Source: CAVZOY01 sp963777095
Lineage (GTDB): Bacteria > Actinomycetota > Actinomycetes > Mycobacteriales > Geodermatophilaceae
NCBI GenBank assembly: GCA_963777095.1
Contig: CAVZOY010000001.1
Location: 310,001-374,000 of the forward strand
Direction of reading: 5' to 3'
Length of the DNA stretch: 64,000 bases
A program made the translations under genes and the position numbers. Below, piece after piece: positions 21,275-29,923 of this stretch (position 1 is its first letter; each line of letters begins with the position of its first letter). Below the pieces are notes generated by a model that had not been told where the DNA came from, made no database searches, and worked only from the letters and a program-made list of their open reading frames with translations.

Positions 21275-21619
21275 ATGGGCGAGCGTTCCCTGCGCGGCAG
21301 CCGGTTGGGCAGCGTCAGCTACGAGACCGAGCGGAACACCGCCCCGATCGAGCGGCAGTACGCCGAGTACCGCTGCCCGTCGGGCCACCTGTTCACGGTG
21401 CCCTTCGCCGAGGACGCCGAGCTTCCCGACACCTGGGAGTGCAAGTTCGACGGCTCCCCGGCCAAGCTGGTCGGCGGTGCCGAGCCGGCGCCCAAGAAGG
21501 TCAAGCCTCCGCGCACCCACTGGGACATGCTCCTGGAGCGGCGTTCGGTCGAGGACCTCGAGGAGGTCCTGGCGGAGCGGCTCGAGGTGCTGCGCGGGCG
21601 GCGCACCCAGGCCAGCTGA
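21275..21619 (+). CDS. rbpA: RNA polymerase-binding protein RbpA
   Basis: RbpA binds the principal sigma factor and RNA polymerase and stabilises the open promoter complex in actinobacteria. The 114-residue protein has the N-terminal tail (LGSVSYETE), the zinc-binding-like core domain EYRCPSGHLFTVPF with DTWECKFDG, the basic linker and the C-terminal sigma-interacting domain THWDMLLERRSVEDLEEVLAERLEVLR. The ATG at 21275 has GAGAGGAC about 10 bases upstream. A strong hairpin terminator follows. Placement next to fxsA and ppm matches the Rv2050-Rv2053c region. Confidence 0.97.
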   Translation: MGERSLRGSRLGSVSYETERNTAPIERQYAEYRCPSGHLFTVPFAEDAELPDTWECKFDGSPAKLVGGAEPAPKKVKPPRTHWDMLLERRSVEDLEEVLAERLEVLRGRRTQAS

Positions 21620-21636
21620 CCCTGCGCTGACGTACG

Positions 21637-21670
21637 GAAGGGCCCCGGTGGGAGACCACCGGGGCCCTTC
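21637..21670 (+). terminator. rbpA terminator hairpin
   Basis: A perfect 15-bp stem (21637-21651 with 21656-21670) closes on the loop GAGA. It begins 17 bases after the rbpA stop codon and has no U-tract, as in many actinobacterial terminators. Confidence 0.9.
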
Positions 21671-21710
21671 TGCATGTGCCGGGCCGGCCGTACTCGCTCA
21701 GCTACGGGGA

Positions 21711-21786
21711 TCCTGGCTCACCCCCGGGGTTCCTGGCTCACCGTCGACCCTGAGCCAGGGACCCTGACGATCAGCCCACCTGATCA
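21711..21786 (+). repeat. 76-bp two-hairpin intergenic repeat, copy A
   Basis: The element reads TCCTGGCTCA, a 10-base spacer, TCCTGGCTCA again, then a loop and TGAGCCAGG, giving a 9-bp stem. After a further spacer, GATCAG and CTGATC form a second stem. It matches the inverted copy at 44274-44349 in 60 of 76 positions, with nearly all differences in loops and spacers. It lies between the rbpA terminator and the convergent fxsA gene; its last three bases are the fxsA stop codon. Confidence 0.8.
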
Positions 21787-22308
21787 CCAGCCGGGACGCG
21801 GCGGGCCCTCCAGCACGTCGCCCTCGATCACCTTCGGCGGCTCGGTGCCGGGCGGGTACACCTCCGGCTCGTGGTCGGTCACGGAGGCCACGCGGGTGCT
21901 GCCGACGTGGACCGGCCCGCGGACCGCGTCGGGCAGCCGGCTCACCACCGCCCGGGTCAGCACCGCGCGCACCAGCCCCCGCGTGCCGGGCAGCAGGCAG
22001 AGCAGCCCGAGGACGTCGCCGATGAAGCCGGGCAGCACCATGAGCAGGCCGCCGACGGCCACCAGGCCGGCGTCGCCCAGTGCCCGTCCCGCGCCCTGCC
22101 GGGTGCGGGCGCGCTCGCGCAGGTCGGCCAGTGCCCGCATGCCCTGGCGGGCGAGGAGCAGCCAGCCGAGCGTGCTCGTGGCCAGGGCCGCCAGGATCGT
22201 CCAGCCCAGACCGATCCAGGAGGCCACGAGCACGAAGACGAGCACCTCGGACAGCGCCCAGAGCCCGGCGAGCAGCCGGATCCGGCGTCCGGCCAGCAGG
22301 TAGATCAC
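21784..22308 (-). CDS. fxsA: FxsA-family membrane protein
   Basis: A 174-residue membrane protein with about three hydrophobic segments near the N-terminus (LLAGLWALSEVLVFVLVASWIGLGWTILAAL) and the FxsA signature GLVAVGGLLMVLPGFIGDVLGLLCLLPGTRGLVR. In Escherichia coli FxsA affects phage T7 exclusion; the actinobacterial role is unknown. The GTG at 22308 overlaps the ppm stop codon by 4 bases, so the gene is translationally coupled to it. The polar C-terminus ends in a Pro/Glu-rich tail. Confidence 0.9.
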   Translation of the reverse strand: MIYLLAGRRIRLLAGLWALSEVLVFVLVASWIGLGWTILAALATSTLGWLLLARQGMRALADLRERARTRQGAGRALGDAGLVAVGGLLMVLPGFIGDVLGLLCLLPGTRGLVRAVLTRAVVSRLPDAVRGPVHVGSTRVASVTDHEPEVYPPGTEPPKVIEGDVLEGPPRPGW

Positions 22309-23075
22309 GTGTCCTCCGCTCCTGGCACGGGTCGGGCGATCCGGCCGGGCAGCCGGTCGGCCAGCCGGTCCCGGATCCCCCACAGGGTGACCCGTACCAA
22401 TGCCTCTCCAACGATCGAACCGCTCATCTTGCTCCGGCCGTGGGTGCGTTCGGCGAAAGTGATGGGCACCTCGACGACTCGGGCACCGTCGCGCCAGGCC
22501 CGCCAGGCCCAGTCGACCTGGAAGCAGTAGCCCTGACTGGCCACCTCGTCGAACGGCAGCCGGTCGATCAGCGAGGCACGGGCGGCACGGAAGCCGCCGG
22601 TGGCGTCGGCCAGCGGCAGCCGCAGCGCCCACCGCGTGTAGCGGTTGCCGGCGCGGGACAGCAGCAGCCGGTGCGCGGGCCAGTCGGTCACCTCGCCGCC
22701 CGGGACGTAGCGCGAGCCCAGCGCCAGGTCGGCGTCGTCCAGGGCGGCCAGCAGTCGGGGCAGTTGCTCGGGGGCATGCGAGCCGTCGGCGTCCATCTCG
22801 ACGAGGACGTCGTAGCCCTGGGCCCTCCCCCAGCGGAAGCCGGCCACGTAGGCCGGGCCCAGTCCGGCCTTGCCGGGGCGGTGCAGCACGTGCACGCGGG
22901 AGTCGCCGGCGGCAAGCTTCTCCGCCAGGTTCCCGGTGCCGTCCGGCGAGCCGTCGTCCACGACGAGCGCGTGCGCCCCGGGGACGGCGTCCAGCAGCCG
23001 CTCGATGATCGGTCCGAGGTTGGCCACCTCGTTGTACGTCGGGACGACGACGAGGACGCGGGACGGCGCGGTCAC
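22305..23075 (-). CDS. ppm1: Polyprenol monophosphomannose synthase (GT2)
   Basis: This 256-residue glycosyltransferase moves mannose from GDP-mannose to polyprenol phosphate, giving the donor for lipoglycans and protein mannosylation. Motifs are VVPTYNEVANLG, LVVDDGSPDGTG, VLVEMDADGSHAPEQLP and FAERTHGRSKMSGSI, as in Ppm1. It overlaps lnt by a GTGA. In Mycobacterium tuberculosis the two activities are fused in Rv2051c; here they are separate coupled genes, as in Corynebacterium. The C-terminal helices end in RIARPVPG, with no membrane domain of its own. Confidence 0.93.
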   Translation of the reverse strand: MTAPSRVLVVVPTYNEVANLGPIIERLLDAVPGAHALVVDDGSPDGTGNLAEKLAAGDSRVHVLHRPGKAGLGPAYVAGFRWGRAQGYDVLVEMDADGSHAPEQLPRLLAALDDADLALGSRYVPGGEVTDWPAHRLLLSRAGNRYTRWALRLPLADATGGFRAARASLIDRLPFDEVASQGYCFQVDWAWRAWRDGARVVEVPITFAERTHGRSKMSGSIVGEALVRVTLWGIRDRLADRLPGRIARPVPGAEDT

Positions 23076-24739
23076 GGGCGCCGTGCCCGCACGACCGCGG
23101 CGGCGAGCGCGCCGAGGCCGAGCACGGCGACGAGCCACTCCGGCGCGGCGCCGAGCCGGGTCGCCACGGTCGTCGAGCTCCGCTGCGCGACGTCGACGAC
23201 GACCACGGCCGGGGTGAACAGTGCGGTGTCGCGGACGACGGTGCCGTCGGGTGCGACCACCGCGGAGATGCCGCTGGTCGCGGCGATGGCCACGGTGCGG
23301 CCGTGCTCGACGGCGCGCAGCCGGGACAGCGCGAGCTGCTGCTCGCTCTCGTCGGTGAAGCCGAAGGTGGCGTTGTTGGTCTGGACGACGAGCATGCCGG
23401 CGCCGCCCTCGACGACGTCCCGGGTCAGCCCGTCGTAGACGACCTCGAAGCAGATCAGGTCGCCCAGCGCGGCGTCCCCCACGTCGAGGACGCCGACCTC
23501 GTCGCCGGGCAGGAAGTCACGGCGGACCAGGTCCACCTTGTCGCTGAACGTGCGGAAGAACGAGCGGTACGGGATGTACTCGGCGAAGGGCACGGGGTGC
23601 CGCTTGTCGTAGGTGTCTCCCGGCCCGTTCTCGGGGTCCCACACGATCGCGGTGTTGCGCACCGTGTCCCCGGGGCCGTCGACGACCGCGCCCACCAGGA
23701 TCGGGACACCGATCGCCTCGGCGGCCCGGTCGATCGCGCGGGCGGCGTCGTCGTTGGCGTAGGGGTCGATGTCGGAGCTGTTCTCGGGCCAGATCACCAG
23801 GTCCGGCCGGGCCTGCTCGCCGTCCTCCACCGCCTGCGCGAGCTCCAGCGTCCGCTCGACATGGTTGTCGAGGACCGCGCGCCGCTGGGCGTTGAAGTCC
23901 AGCCCGGCCCGCGGGACGTTGCCCTGGACGAGCGCCACCGTGACCGCGTCTCCCCCGGCGGTCAGCGACGACCCGGGCAGCGGCAGCCAGGCCAGCGCGC
24001 CGACCAGCGGCACGGCCAGCACCGCCACGACGAGGAGGGCCGCGGCCCGGAGCGACGGCGCCCGCTCCTCCGGGACGGACGACGTCCGCCAGGCCCGGTG
24101 CAGCGCGAGCGCCGCTGCGGCCAGCAGCGTGCCGATGAGCGCCACGGCGAAGCTCACCAGCGGCACCCCGCCGTAGGCCGCCAGGGACATCAGGGGGCCG
24201 TCGGTCTGGCTGAACCCGAGCCGCCCCCAGGGGAAGCCGCCGAAGGGCAGCCGCCCGCGCAGTGCCTCGGCGCCGACCCAGAGCGCGGCCGTCCAGAGCG
24301 GCCAGAACCGCAGCCGCGACACCACGGCCGCGGCGGCGCCGACGAGCGCGACGTACAGCGCCTGGCTGGTCGCCAGCGCCAGCCACGGCACCGGGCCCAC
24401 GTAGATGCCGGTCCACGAGAGCAGCGGCACGAAGAAGGTCAGCCCGGTCACCAGGCCCAGCCAGGCACCCCCGCGGGCGCGGCGGCCGCGCACCGCGAGC
24501 GTCAACGCGGCCGGACCCAGGGGGGCGAGGCCGATCAGGCCGTATCCGGGAAAGGCGAGCAGCATCGCCAGACCGCCGAGGGCGGCGAGCAGCGTGCGCC
24601 AGGGCCACGACCGTCGGCCGCGGGGCGCCTCGTCGAGAGGAGCCGGCCGGTCGTCGGGCGGCGTCTGGGCCGGAGGAAGAGTGCCGGTCGGCGCGCCGCC
24701 GGCACCGTCGTCCCGGGCTCCGCGTACTCCTGCCGGCAC
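23072..24739 (-). CDS. lnt: Apolipoprotein N-acyltransferase
   Basis: Adds the third acyl chain to the N-terminal cysteine of lipoproteins in the membrane. The 555-residue protein has an N-terminal block of membrane helices (LLAALGGLAMLLAFPGYGLIGLAPLGPAAL onward), a nitrilase domain and a final helix. The catalytic Glu, Lys and Cys are seen in LVIWPENSSDIDPY, TYDKRHPVPFAEYIP and LGDLICFEVVYDG. The GTG at 24739 is chosen because AGGAG lies 7 bases before it. It is the first gene of the lnt-ppm-fxsA unit. Confidence 0.94.
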   Translation of the reverse strand: MPAGVRGARDDGAGGAPTGTLPPAQTPPDDRPAPLDEAPRGRRSWPWRTLLAALGGLAMLLAFPGYGLIGLAPLGPAALTLAVRGRRARGGAWLGLVTGLTFFVPLLSWTGIYVGPVPWLALATSQALYVALVGAAAAVVSRLRFWPLWTAALWVGAEALRGRLPFGGFPWGRLGFSQTDGPLMSLAAYGGVPLVSFAVALIGTLLAAAALALHRAWRTSSVPEERAPSLRAAALLVVAVLAVPLVGALAWLPLPGSSLTAGGDAVTVALVQGNVPRAGLDFNAQRRAVLDNHVERTLELAQAVEDGEQARPDLVIWPENSSDIDPYANDDAARAIDRAAEAIGVPILVGAVVDGPGDTVRNTAIVWDPENGPGDTYDKRHPVPFAEYIPYRSFFRTFSDKVDLVRRDFLPGDEVGVLDVGDAALGDLICFEVVYDGLTRDVVEGGAGMLVVQTNNATFGFTDESEQQLALSRLRAVEHGRTVAIAATSGISAVVAPDGTVVRDTALFTPAVVVVDVAQRSSTTVATRLGAAPEWLVAVLGLGALAAAVVRARRP

Positions 24740-25377
24740 GCACCGACTCCTGTCCGTCCGCCGCCGGGCCGGCCGGGGCGCCGCTGCCCCGTGCCGCTCG
24801 GACGGGGTCGGGACCCGCGCCGTGCAGCGCGGTCCGCGACCCAGCATCCCATCCCGGCCCCGTTCAGGGCCCCGCCCTGAGCTTGCGAAGGGTGGGGGGA
24901 ACGGGGTGTTTCGGCCTCCGGGTCGGCGCCGGCGGTACCCCGCGACCGGCACGCACCCCGGGGCCGGACGGCCGATCGCTGGCAGCGACCGGCACGACCG
25001 TTGTCCGGGCGTGCGGCGACACAGGGGTCCGCCGGGGTGCCGGCCGGCGTCCTCCGGTGCACCGCCGGGCCCCCGCGGCCCGGCCGCGCACGGACGGCGG
25101 TCGGCAACCGCTGTCCGCACGGCCGGGGGGCCTGCACGACGCATCCGGACGGCGCACGGCTCGGTGCTCCCGGATGGAACTGACAGGGACTGTAAGAACG
25201 GAGCGCGGCCGCGCGCCCACTTACGGTGACAGCGAGATGGACTGTGACCCGATCGTTACCTTCTCCGCCGCCGCCGCGTCATGCGGTCCCCGACGCGGCG
25301 TCCTCATCAGCGGGGGAACTCCTGCGCGGTCCGGTGCCGCGGACCGCCGGTTCCCCGTTGGCCGGGGAGGTGCCGCG
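24740..25377. other. Non-coding stretch between lnt and a small Cys-rich gene
   Basis: About 640 bases with no supportable gene. Open frames cross it, but their products are Arg/Pro/Gly-rich without domains. The 8-base arms CCCCGTTC (24858-24865) and GAACGGGG (24899-24906) enclose an inner five-base stem, a possible hairpin in the leader region of lnt. The divergent promoters of lnt and the small gene should lie here, but I cannot assign them. Confidence 0.4.
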
Positions 25378-25587
25378 ATGGGATGGCTGATGGTGATCTG
25401 GTCGGTCGTGACGGCCGGCCTCGTCGTGTGGCTCGCCGATGCGGAGGACGTGGTCCACGCGCCGTGGGGCTGGGCGGACCCCACCTGCTGCGCGTGCTGC
25501 CGGCACGACCTGATCGCCCACGAGCACGTCGACGACGCGACCGACTGCTCGCAGTGCCCGTGCCCGGGGTTCCGGGCTCCCGGGTGA
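25378..25587 (+). CDS. Small membrane protein with Cys-rich C-terminus
   Basis: A 69-residue protein: an N-terminal membrane helix (WLMVIWSVVTAGLVVWLA) followed by a cysteine-rich tail with CCACCRHD and CSQCPC, seven cysteines in all. The pattern suggests metal or iron-sulfur binding on one face of the membrane, but no family was recognised. GGGAGG at 25365-25370 is well placed before the ATG. It converges with the kal gene, with only 5 bases between stop codons. Confidence 0.72.
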   Translation: MGWLMVIWSVVTAGLVVWLADAEDVVHAPWGWADPTCCACCRHDLIAHEHVDDATDCSQCPCPGFRAPG

Positions 25588-25592
25588 CGGAC

Positions 25593-25988
25593 TCAGGCCG
25601 GCACGACGAGGGTGGCGACGGCCTCGACGACCGTCTCCGGCTCGTCGAGCACCCGCGCCGCCGAGGGGCCGCGCTCGGGTTCGGCGCGGGCCACCACGCG
25701 GGCGGTGCAGCGCAGCTCGCGGCTGCGCCGGCCGACCCGCACGACTTCGGCGGTCGCCTCGAGCACGTCGCCGGCCCGCACCGGGCCGAGGAAGCGGACC
25801 TCCGAGTAGCCGGCCAGGAGACCCTCGTCGCCGTCGGTCCGGATGGCGACCTCGGTGGCGACGTCGCCGAACAGCCCGAGGCTGTAGGCGCCGTCCACGA
25901 GGTTGCCGCCGTAGTGCGCGTGCGCGTACGGCACGTACCGGCGGTGGGTGACGGTCAGCCCGAGCCGGGGGTCGGGCGTCTCGCTCAT
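25593..25988 (-). CDS. kal: 3-aminobutyryl-CoA ammonia-lyase (hotdog fold)
   Basis: A 131-residue hotdog-fold protein (LTVTHRRYVPYAHAHYGGNLVDGAYSLGLFGDVATE) matching Kal, which deaminates 3-aminobutyryl-CoA to crotonyl-CoA in lysine fermentation. The assignment leans on its place as the last gene of a lysine aminomutase operon, coupled to kamE by an ATGA overlap. Histidines in the AHAHYGG segment are likely to be active-site residues. An ordinary acyl-CoA thioesterase would look similar, but the operon makes that less likely. Confidence 0.85.
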   Translation of the reverse strand: MSETPDPRLGLTVTHRRYVPYAHAHYGGNLVDGAYSLGLFGDVATEVAIRTDGDEGLLAGYSEVRFLGPVRAGDVLEATAEVVRVGRRSRELRCTARVVARAEPERGPSAARVLDEPETVVEAVATLVVPA

Positions 25989-26812
25989 GCTGCGGGCTCC
26001 TGTGGGGAGGGCTGGGTGGGAGGAGTGACCAGGGCGTGCACCAGGTAGCTGGCCACCTCGCCGGGGGTGGTGCCCCGGCCGAAGACCTTGTCGACGCCGA
26101 GGTCGGCGGCCATCGCGGGGTCGAAGCGGGGCCCGCCGACGACCAGCAGCGGCCGGGACTCCCCCATCGCCTCGCGGAACGCAGCGGCCAGCTCGCGGGT
26201 GTTGCGCAGGTGGGCGTCCTTCTGCGTGACCACCTGCGAGACCAGGACGGCGTCGGCCCGTGCGGTCCGCGCCTGCGCCACCAGCTCCGGGACGGCGACC
26301 TGCGCGCCCAGGTTGGCCACGCTCATCTCCCGGTAGTACTCCAGGCCCTTCTCCCCCGCGAAGCCCTTGATGTTGAGGATCGCGTCGATGCCCACGGTGT
26401 GGGCGTCGGTGCCGATGCACGCCCCCAGGACGACGAGCTTGCGGGAGAGGCCGGTACGGATGGCCAGGTTCACCTCGGACGGCGCCAGCAGCGGATAGGC
26501 CCGCTCCTCGACCTGCACGGCGTCGAGGTCGACCAGGTGCTTCACGCTGCCGTAGACGACGAAGAACGTGAACCCGCCGCCGATGCCGTGGCTGTGCACC
26601 ACCATCGCGGGCTCGATGCCCATCTTGGTCGCCAGCTGGAGGGCGGCGCCGTCGGCCCGGGGCCCGGGCGGCACGGGCAGGGTGAAGGACACCTGCACCA
26701 TGCCATCTCCGGTCGTATCGCCGTATGGCCTGACGATGCTCCGGTCTCGCCCAGGTGCCGATCCATCACCGGCCGGGCCCCCGTACGGCCGCACGTTGCC
26801 CATGTCAGACAC
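25985..26812 (-). CDS. kamE: Lysine 5,6-aminomutase, beta subunit (B12-binding)
   Basis: Binds adenosylcobalamin and PLP and, with KamD, moves the terminal amino group of beta-lysine to give 3,5-diaminohexanoate. The 275-residue protein has the family start RPYGDTTGDGMVQVSFTLPV at about residue 28 and the cobalamin motif DAHTVG with GACIG just before it, then the Rossmann-like domain ending VFGRGTTPGEVASYL. The N-terminus carries an extra near-copy of the opening (VRPYGGPAGDG, then VRPYGDTTGDG), either a small tandem duplication or a too-long start. It overlaps kamD by 8 bases. Confidence 0.94.
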   Translation of the reverse strand: MSDMGNVRPYGGPAGDGSAPGRDRSIVRPYGDTTGDGMVQVSFTLPVPPGPRADGAALQLATKMGIEPAMVVHSHGIGGGFTFFVVYGSVKHLVDLDAVQVEERAYPLLAPSEVNLAIRTGLSRKLVVLGACIGTDAHTVGIDAILNIKGFAGEKGLEYYREMSVANLGAQVAVPELVAQARTARADAVLVSQVVTQKDAHLRNTRELAAAFREAMGESRPLLVVGGPRFDPAMAADLGVDKVFGRGTTPGEVASYLVHALVTPPTQPSPQEPAA

Positions 26813-28409
26813 CGGCGACCTCCCGGGTGCCCTCCAGCAGCTCCAACGCCGGGTTGAACGCGCCGTCGGCGAGCCGCACGACGCCGTCCAGACCCTTGCC
26901 CTTGTCCGGCGGCCGCTTGGTGATGCCGAACGTGCCGTCGGCGATCGCCGCCAGCACGCCGCCGGGGTGGTCGGCGATCCGGCCGAGCAGGTCGACCGCC
27001 TCGCGCAGCACGGTGTCGGCGCGGCGGTCGATGAAGCCGCCCTTCGGTGGGGCGAAGTCCTCGACCAGTCCGCCGGCGGCGTCCAGGACGTACCGCACGT
27101 TGCGCAGCGCCAGGTCGCGGTCGGACAGCCACGGGGTGACCACGGCCTCGGTCATCATCCCGACCAGCAGGATCCCCTGGCCGGTGAGCGCCCCGGCGAG
27201 GTTGAAGAACCCGTCGAGCAGGTAGCCGCGGAACACGTCGCCGGTCATGTGCTTGGTCGGCGGCATCCACTTCAGCGGTGCGTCGGGGAAGAGCGCGCGG
27301 GCGAGCATGGCGTGCGCCAGCTCGAGCCGGAAGGACTCCTTACGGTCGGGGTCGATCTCGAAGGCGTGCCCCAGGCCGAGCTGCCAGTCCTCGAGACCGG
27401 CCTCGTGCGCGAACCGCTCGTTGAGCAGCTGGCTGACCGTGACGGTGTGCGCCTCGTCGACGGCGTCCGCGGTGGTGAGGTAGTTGTCCTCGCCGGTGTT
27501 GATGATGATCCCGGCGCGCGCGTGCACCATCCGGCTGAACCGCTGGTCGACGAAGGTGCGCTGCGGGTTGATGTCGCGGAAGAGGATCCCGTACATCGCG
27601 TCGTTGAGCATCATGTCCAGCCGCTCGAGGCCGGCCAGGACGGCGATCTCCGGCATGCACAGGCCCGACGCGTAGTTGGTCAGCCGCACGTACCGGCCGA
27701 GCTCCGCGCTGGTCTCGTCCAGCGCGGCCCGCATCAGCCGGAAGTTCTCCTGGGTGGCGTACGTGCCCGCGTAGCCGGTGCGGGTGGCACCCTCCGGCAC
27801 GAAGTCGAGCAGCGACTGCCCGGTCGACCGGATGACGGCGATGACGTCGGCGCCGGCCCGGGCGGCGGCCTGGGCCTGCGGGATGTCCTCGTAGATGTCG
27901 CCGGTCGCGACGATCAGGTAGATCCACGGCCGGCGCGGCGGGTCGCCGTGCAGCGCGACGAGCTCGTCGCGGCGGCGCCGGTTGGCGTCGATGCGGGCGA
28001 TCCCCTCCCCCACGGCCGCCCGGGCGGCCGCGCGGGCGCGGTCGGCCTCGGCGCCGGTGGGCAGGGCGAACCGCGCGGTGCCGGCGCCGACCGATTCGGC
28101 CAGCGACTGCAACGACGGCGCGGCACCGCTGGTCAGCGCGTGCCAGACCGGCAGCGCCACGCCGTGCTCGAGGCCGACCTGGTCGCGGACGGCGTCGACG
28201 ACCCGGTTGACCCAGGGCACGGTGTTGTCGGCCGCACCCTCGCCGGTCAGCGGGTCGGTGCCGGTGAGCCCGGCCAGGCGCAGCACGGCGCGCTCCACGG
28301 ACACGGTGGTGTGCTGCCGGGCGAGGTCGATGACCGGCTCGGCGGCGCGGGCGGCCAGCTCGCGGGCGCGCGCGACGAGCGTCTGGTCGAGGTCCAGGCG
28401 CGGGGTCAT
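26805..28409 (-). CDS. kamD: Lysine 5,6-aminomutase, alpha subunit
   Basis: The 534-residue catalytic subunit that, with KamE, forms the adenosylcobalamin- and PLP-dependent 5,6-aminomutase. Conserved stretches include STGQSLLDFVPEGATRTGYAG, TYATQENFRLMR, LTNYASGLCMPEIAVLAGLE and PPTKHMTGDVFRGYLLDGFFNL. Its length is close to the clostridial enzyme. The ATG at 28409 overlaps the stop of the upstream amidohydrolase by 4 bases, and its own end overlaps kamE, so the operon is tightly coupled. Confidence 0.95.
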   Translation of the reverse strand: MTPRLDLDQTLVARARELAARAAEPVIDLARQHTTVSVERAVLRLAGLTGTDPLTGEGAADNTVPWVNRVVDAVRDQVGLEHGVALPVWHALTSGAAPSLQSLAESVGAGTARFALPTGAEADRARAAARAAVGEGIARIDANRRRRDELVALHGDPPRRPWIYLIVATGDIYEDIPQAQAAARAGADVIAVIRSTGQSLLDFVPEGATRTGYAGTYATQENFRLMRAALDETSAELGRYVRLTNYASGLCMPEIAVLAGLERLDMMLNDAMYGILFRDINPQRTFVDQRFSRMVHARAGIIINTGEDNYLTTADAVDEAHTVTVSQLLNERFAHEAGLEDWQLGLGHAFEIDPDRKESFRLELAHAMLARALFPDAPLKWMPPTKHMTGDVFRGYLLDGFFNLAGALTGQGILLVGMMTEAVVTPWLSDRDLALRNVRYVLDAAGGLVEDFAPPKGGFIDRRADTVLREAVDLLGRIADHPGGVLAAIADGTFGITKRPPDKGKGLDGVVRLADGAFNPALELLEGTREVAGV

Positions 28410-29923
28410 GAGGGGTCTCCGATCGGTGCGCCGTCGACGAGCAGCAGGCGGCAGCGCGGGCTGCTCCGGTGCTCGAGGACGGCGGTCAGGGTCTCGTCGG
28501 TGGCCCACAGGGCCACGTCGGCGGGGGCACCCACCGCGAGCGGACCGTCGCGGTGCTCGCGGCGGACGGCGTGCCACCCGCCGTGGGTCGCGGCGTCGAA
28601 GGCATCGAACGGCCGCAGACCCGAGCCGGGCGCCCGGTGGTCGACGGCGGCGTGCACGCCACCCCACGGGTCGAGCGGCGTGACCGGTGCGTCGCTGCCC
28701 AGGGCGAGGGCCACGCCGGCGTCGGCCAGCGCGGCGAACGGGTTGGTCGCCAGCGCCCGTCCGACACCCAGCCGCTCGGCGTACATGCCGGCACTCCCGC
28801 CCCATGCGGCGTCGAACGCAGGCTGGACGCTGGCCACCATCCCCAGGTCGCACATCCGCTCGATGTCGGGCCGGTCGATCATCTCCACGTGCTCCAGCCG
28901 GTGGCGGCAGGCTCGAACGGCGGGACGCCCGAGCTCGACGGCGACCGTCTCCACCGCGTACATCACCTGGGCGACCGCCGCGTCCCCGATGACGTGGAAG
29001 CCGGCCTGGATGCCGGCGAGCGTGCAGGCCCGCACGTGGTGGACGAGCTGACCGGTCGCGAAACGGAGGGTGCCGGCGGTCTCCGGCCGGTCGGCGTAGG
29101 GACCGTTGCCGAGTGCGGCGGTGTGGGATCCGAACGCGCCGTCGCAGAACAGGTCGCCCCCGGCACCGGCGAGGCCGAGCTCCCGGACCACGTCCAGCCC
29201 GCCGCGCTCGGCGAGCTCGCCCCAGTAACCGAGAACCCGGGGTCCGGGGTACTCCCCGGCCAACCTGAGCAGGTCGGCCAGATCCTCCGCGCCCGACACC
29301 TCCGGTCCGGCCATCTCGTGCACCGTTCCGACGCCCAGCGACGTCGCAGCGTCGAGCGTGGCGCGCTGCGCGGTCCGCCGCTGGTCGGTGCCGATGGCCC
29401 CGTAGGCGGCCCGGCGGACGGCGTGGTGCGCGTCGAGCCGGAGCTGCCCGTCGGCGGAGAAGCCGGGCAGCTCGGTCACGCCCGGCACCCGGTCGAGCAG
29501 GGCGGTCGAGACGGTCGCCGAGTGGACGTCGACCCGCGCCAGGTAGGCCGGGCGGTCTCCCACCACGGCGTCGACGTCCTGCCGGGTGAGCGCGCGTCCC
29601 TCGGGCCAGCCGGTCTCGTCCCAGCCGGTGCCCAGCACGATGCCCGAGCGGGAGTCCTGCGCGTGCGCGGCGATCGACGTGACGGCCTGCTGCAGGCTCG
29701 AGCTCGAGTGGAGGTCGAGACCCGACAGCGCCAGGCCGGTGGCGGTGGCGTGCACGTGCGCGTCGACGAAGGCGGGCGTGAGCAGCGCGCCCTCCCCCGC
29801 GACCACGCGGTCCGAGGACGGCGCGGCGTCGCGGGGGCCGGACCAGGCGATGCGCCCGTCGGCGACCTGCAGGGCCCAGCCGCGCCGGTCGCCGACGGTC
29901 ACGTCGCTGACGAGCAACGACAT
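28406..29923 (-). CDS. YtcJ-like amidohydrolase inside the lysine operon
   Basis: A 505-residue metal-dependent hydrolase of the amidohydrolase superfamily. The N-terminal metal motif VDAHVHATATG, the later HVIGDAAV, RLEHVEMI and the C-terminal metal aspartate in LALGSDAPVTPLDPWGG match the YtcJ group. The substrate is unknown. It lies between kdd and kamD with overlaps of one base (TGATG) and four bases (ATGA), so it is firmly part of the lysine operon. It may act on a lysine-derived amide or lactam, but that is inference. Confidence 0.88.
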   Translation of the reverse strand: MSLLVSDVTVGDRRGWALQVADGRIAWSGPRDAAPSSDRVVAGEGALLTPAFVDAHVHATATGLALSGLDLHSSSSLQQAVTSIAAHAQDSRSGIVLGTGWDETGWPEGRALTRQDVDAVVGDRPAYLARVDVHSATVSTALLDRVPGVTELPGFSADGQLRLDAHHAVRRAAYGAIGTDQRRTAQRATLDAATSLGVGTVHEMAGPEVSGAEDLADLLRLAGEYPGPRVLGYWGELAERGGLDVVRELGLAGAGGDLFCDGAFGSHTAALGNGPYADRPETAGTLRFATGQLVHHVRACTLAGIQAGFHVIGDAAVAQVMYAVETVAVELGRPAVRACRHRLEHVEMIDRPDIERMCDLGMVASVQPAFDAAWGGSAGMYAERLGVGRALATNPFAALADAGVALALGSDAPVTPLDPWGGVHAAVDHRAPGSGLRPFDAFDAATHGGWHAVRREHRDGPLAVGAPADVALWATDETLTAVLEHRSSPRCRLLLVDGAPIGDPS

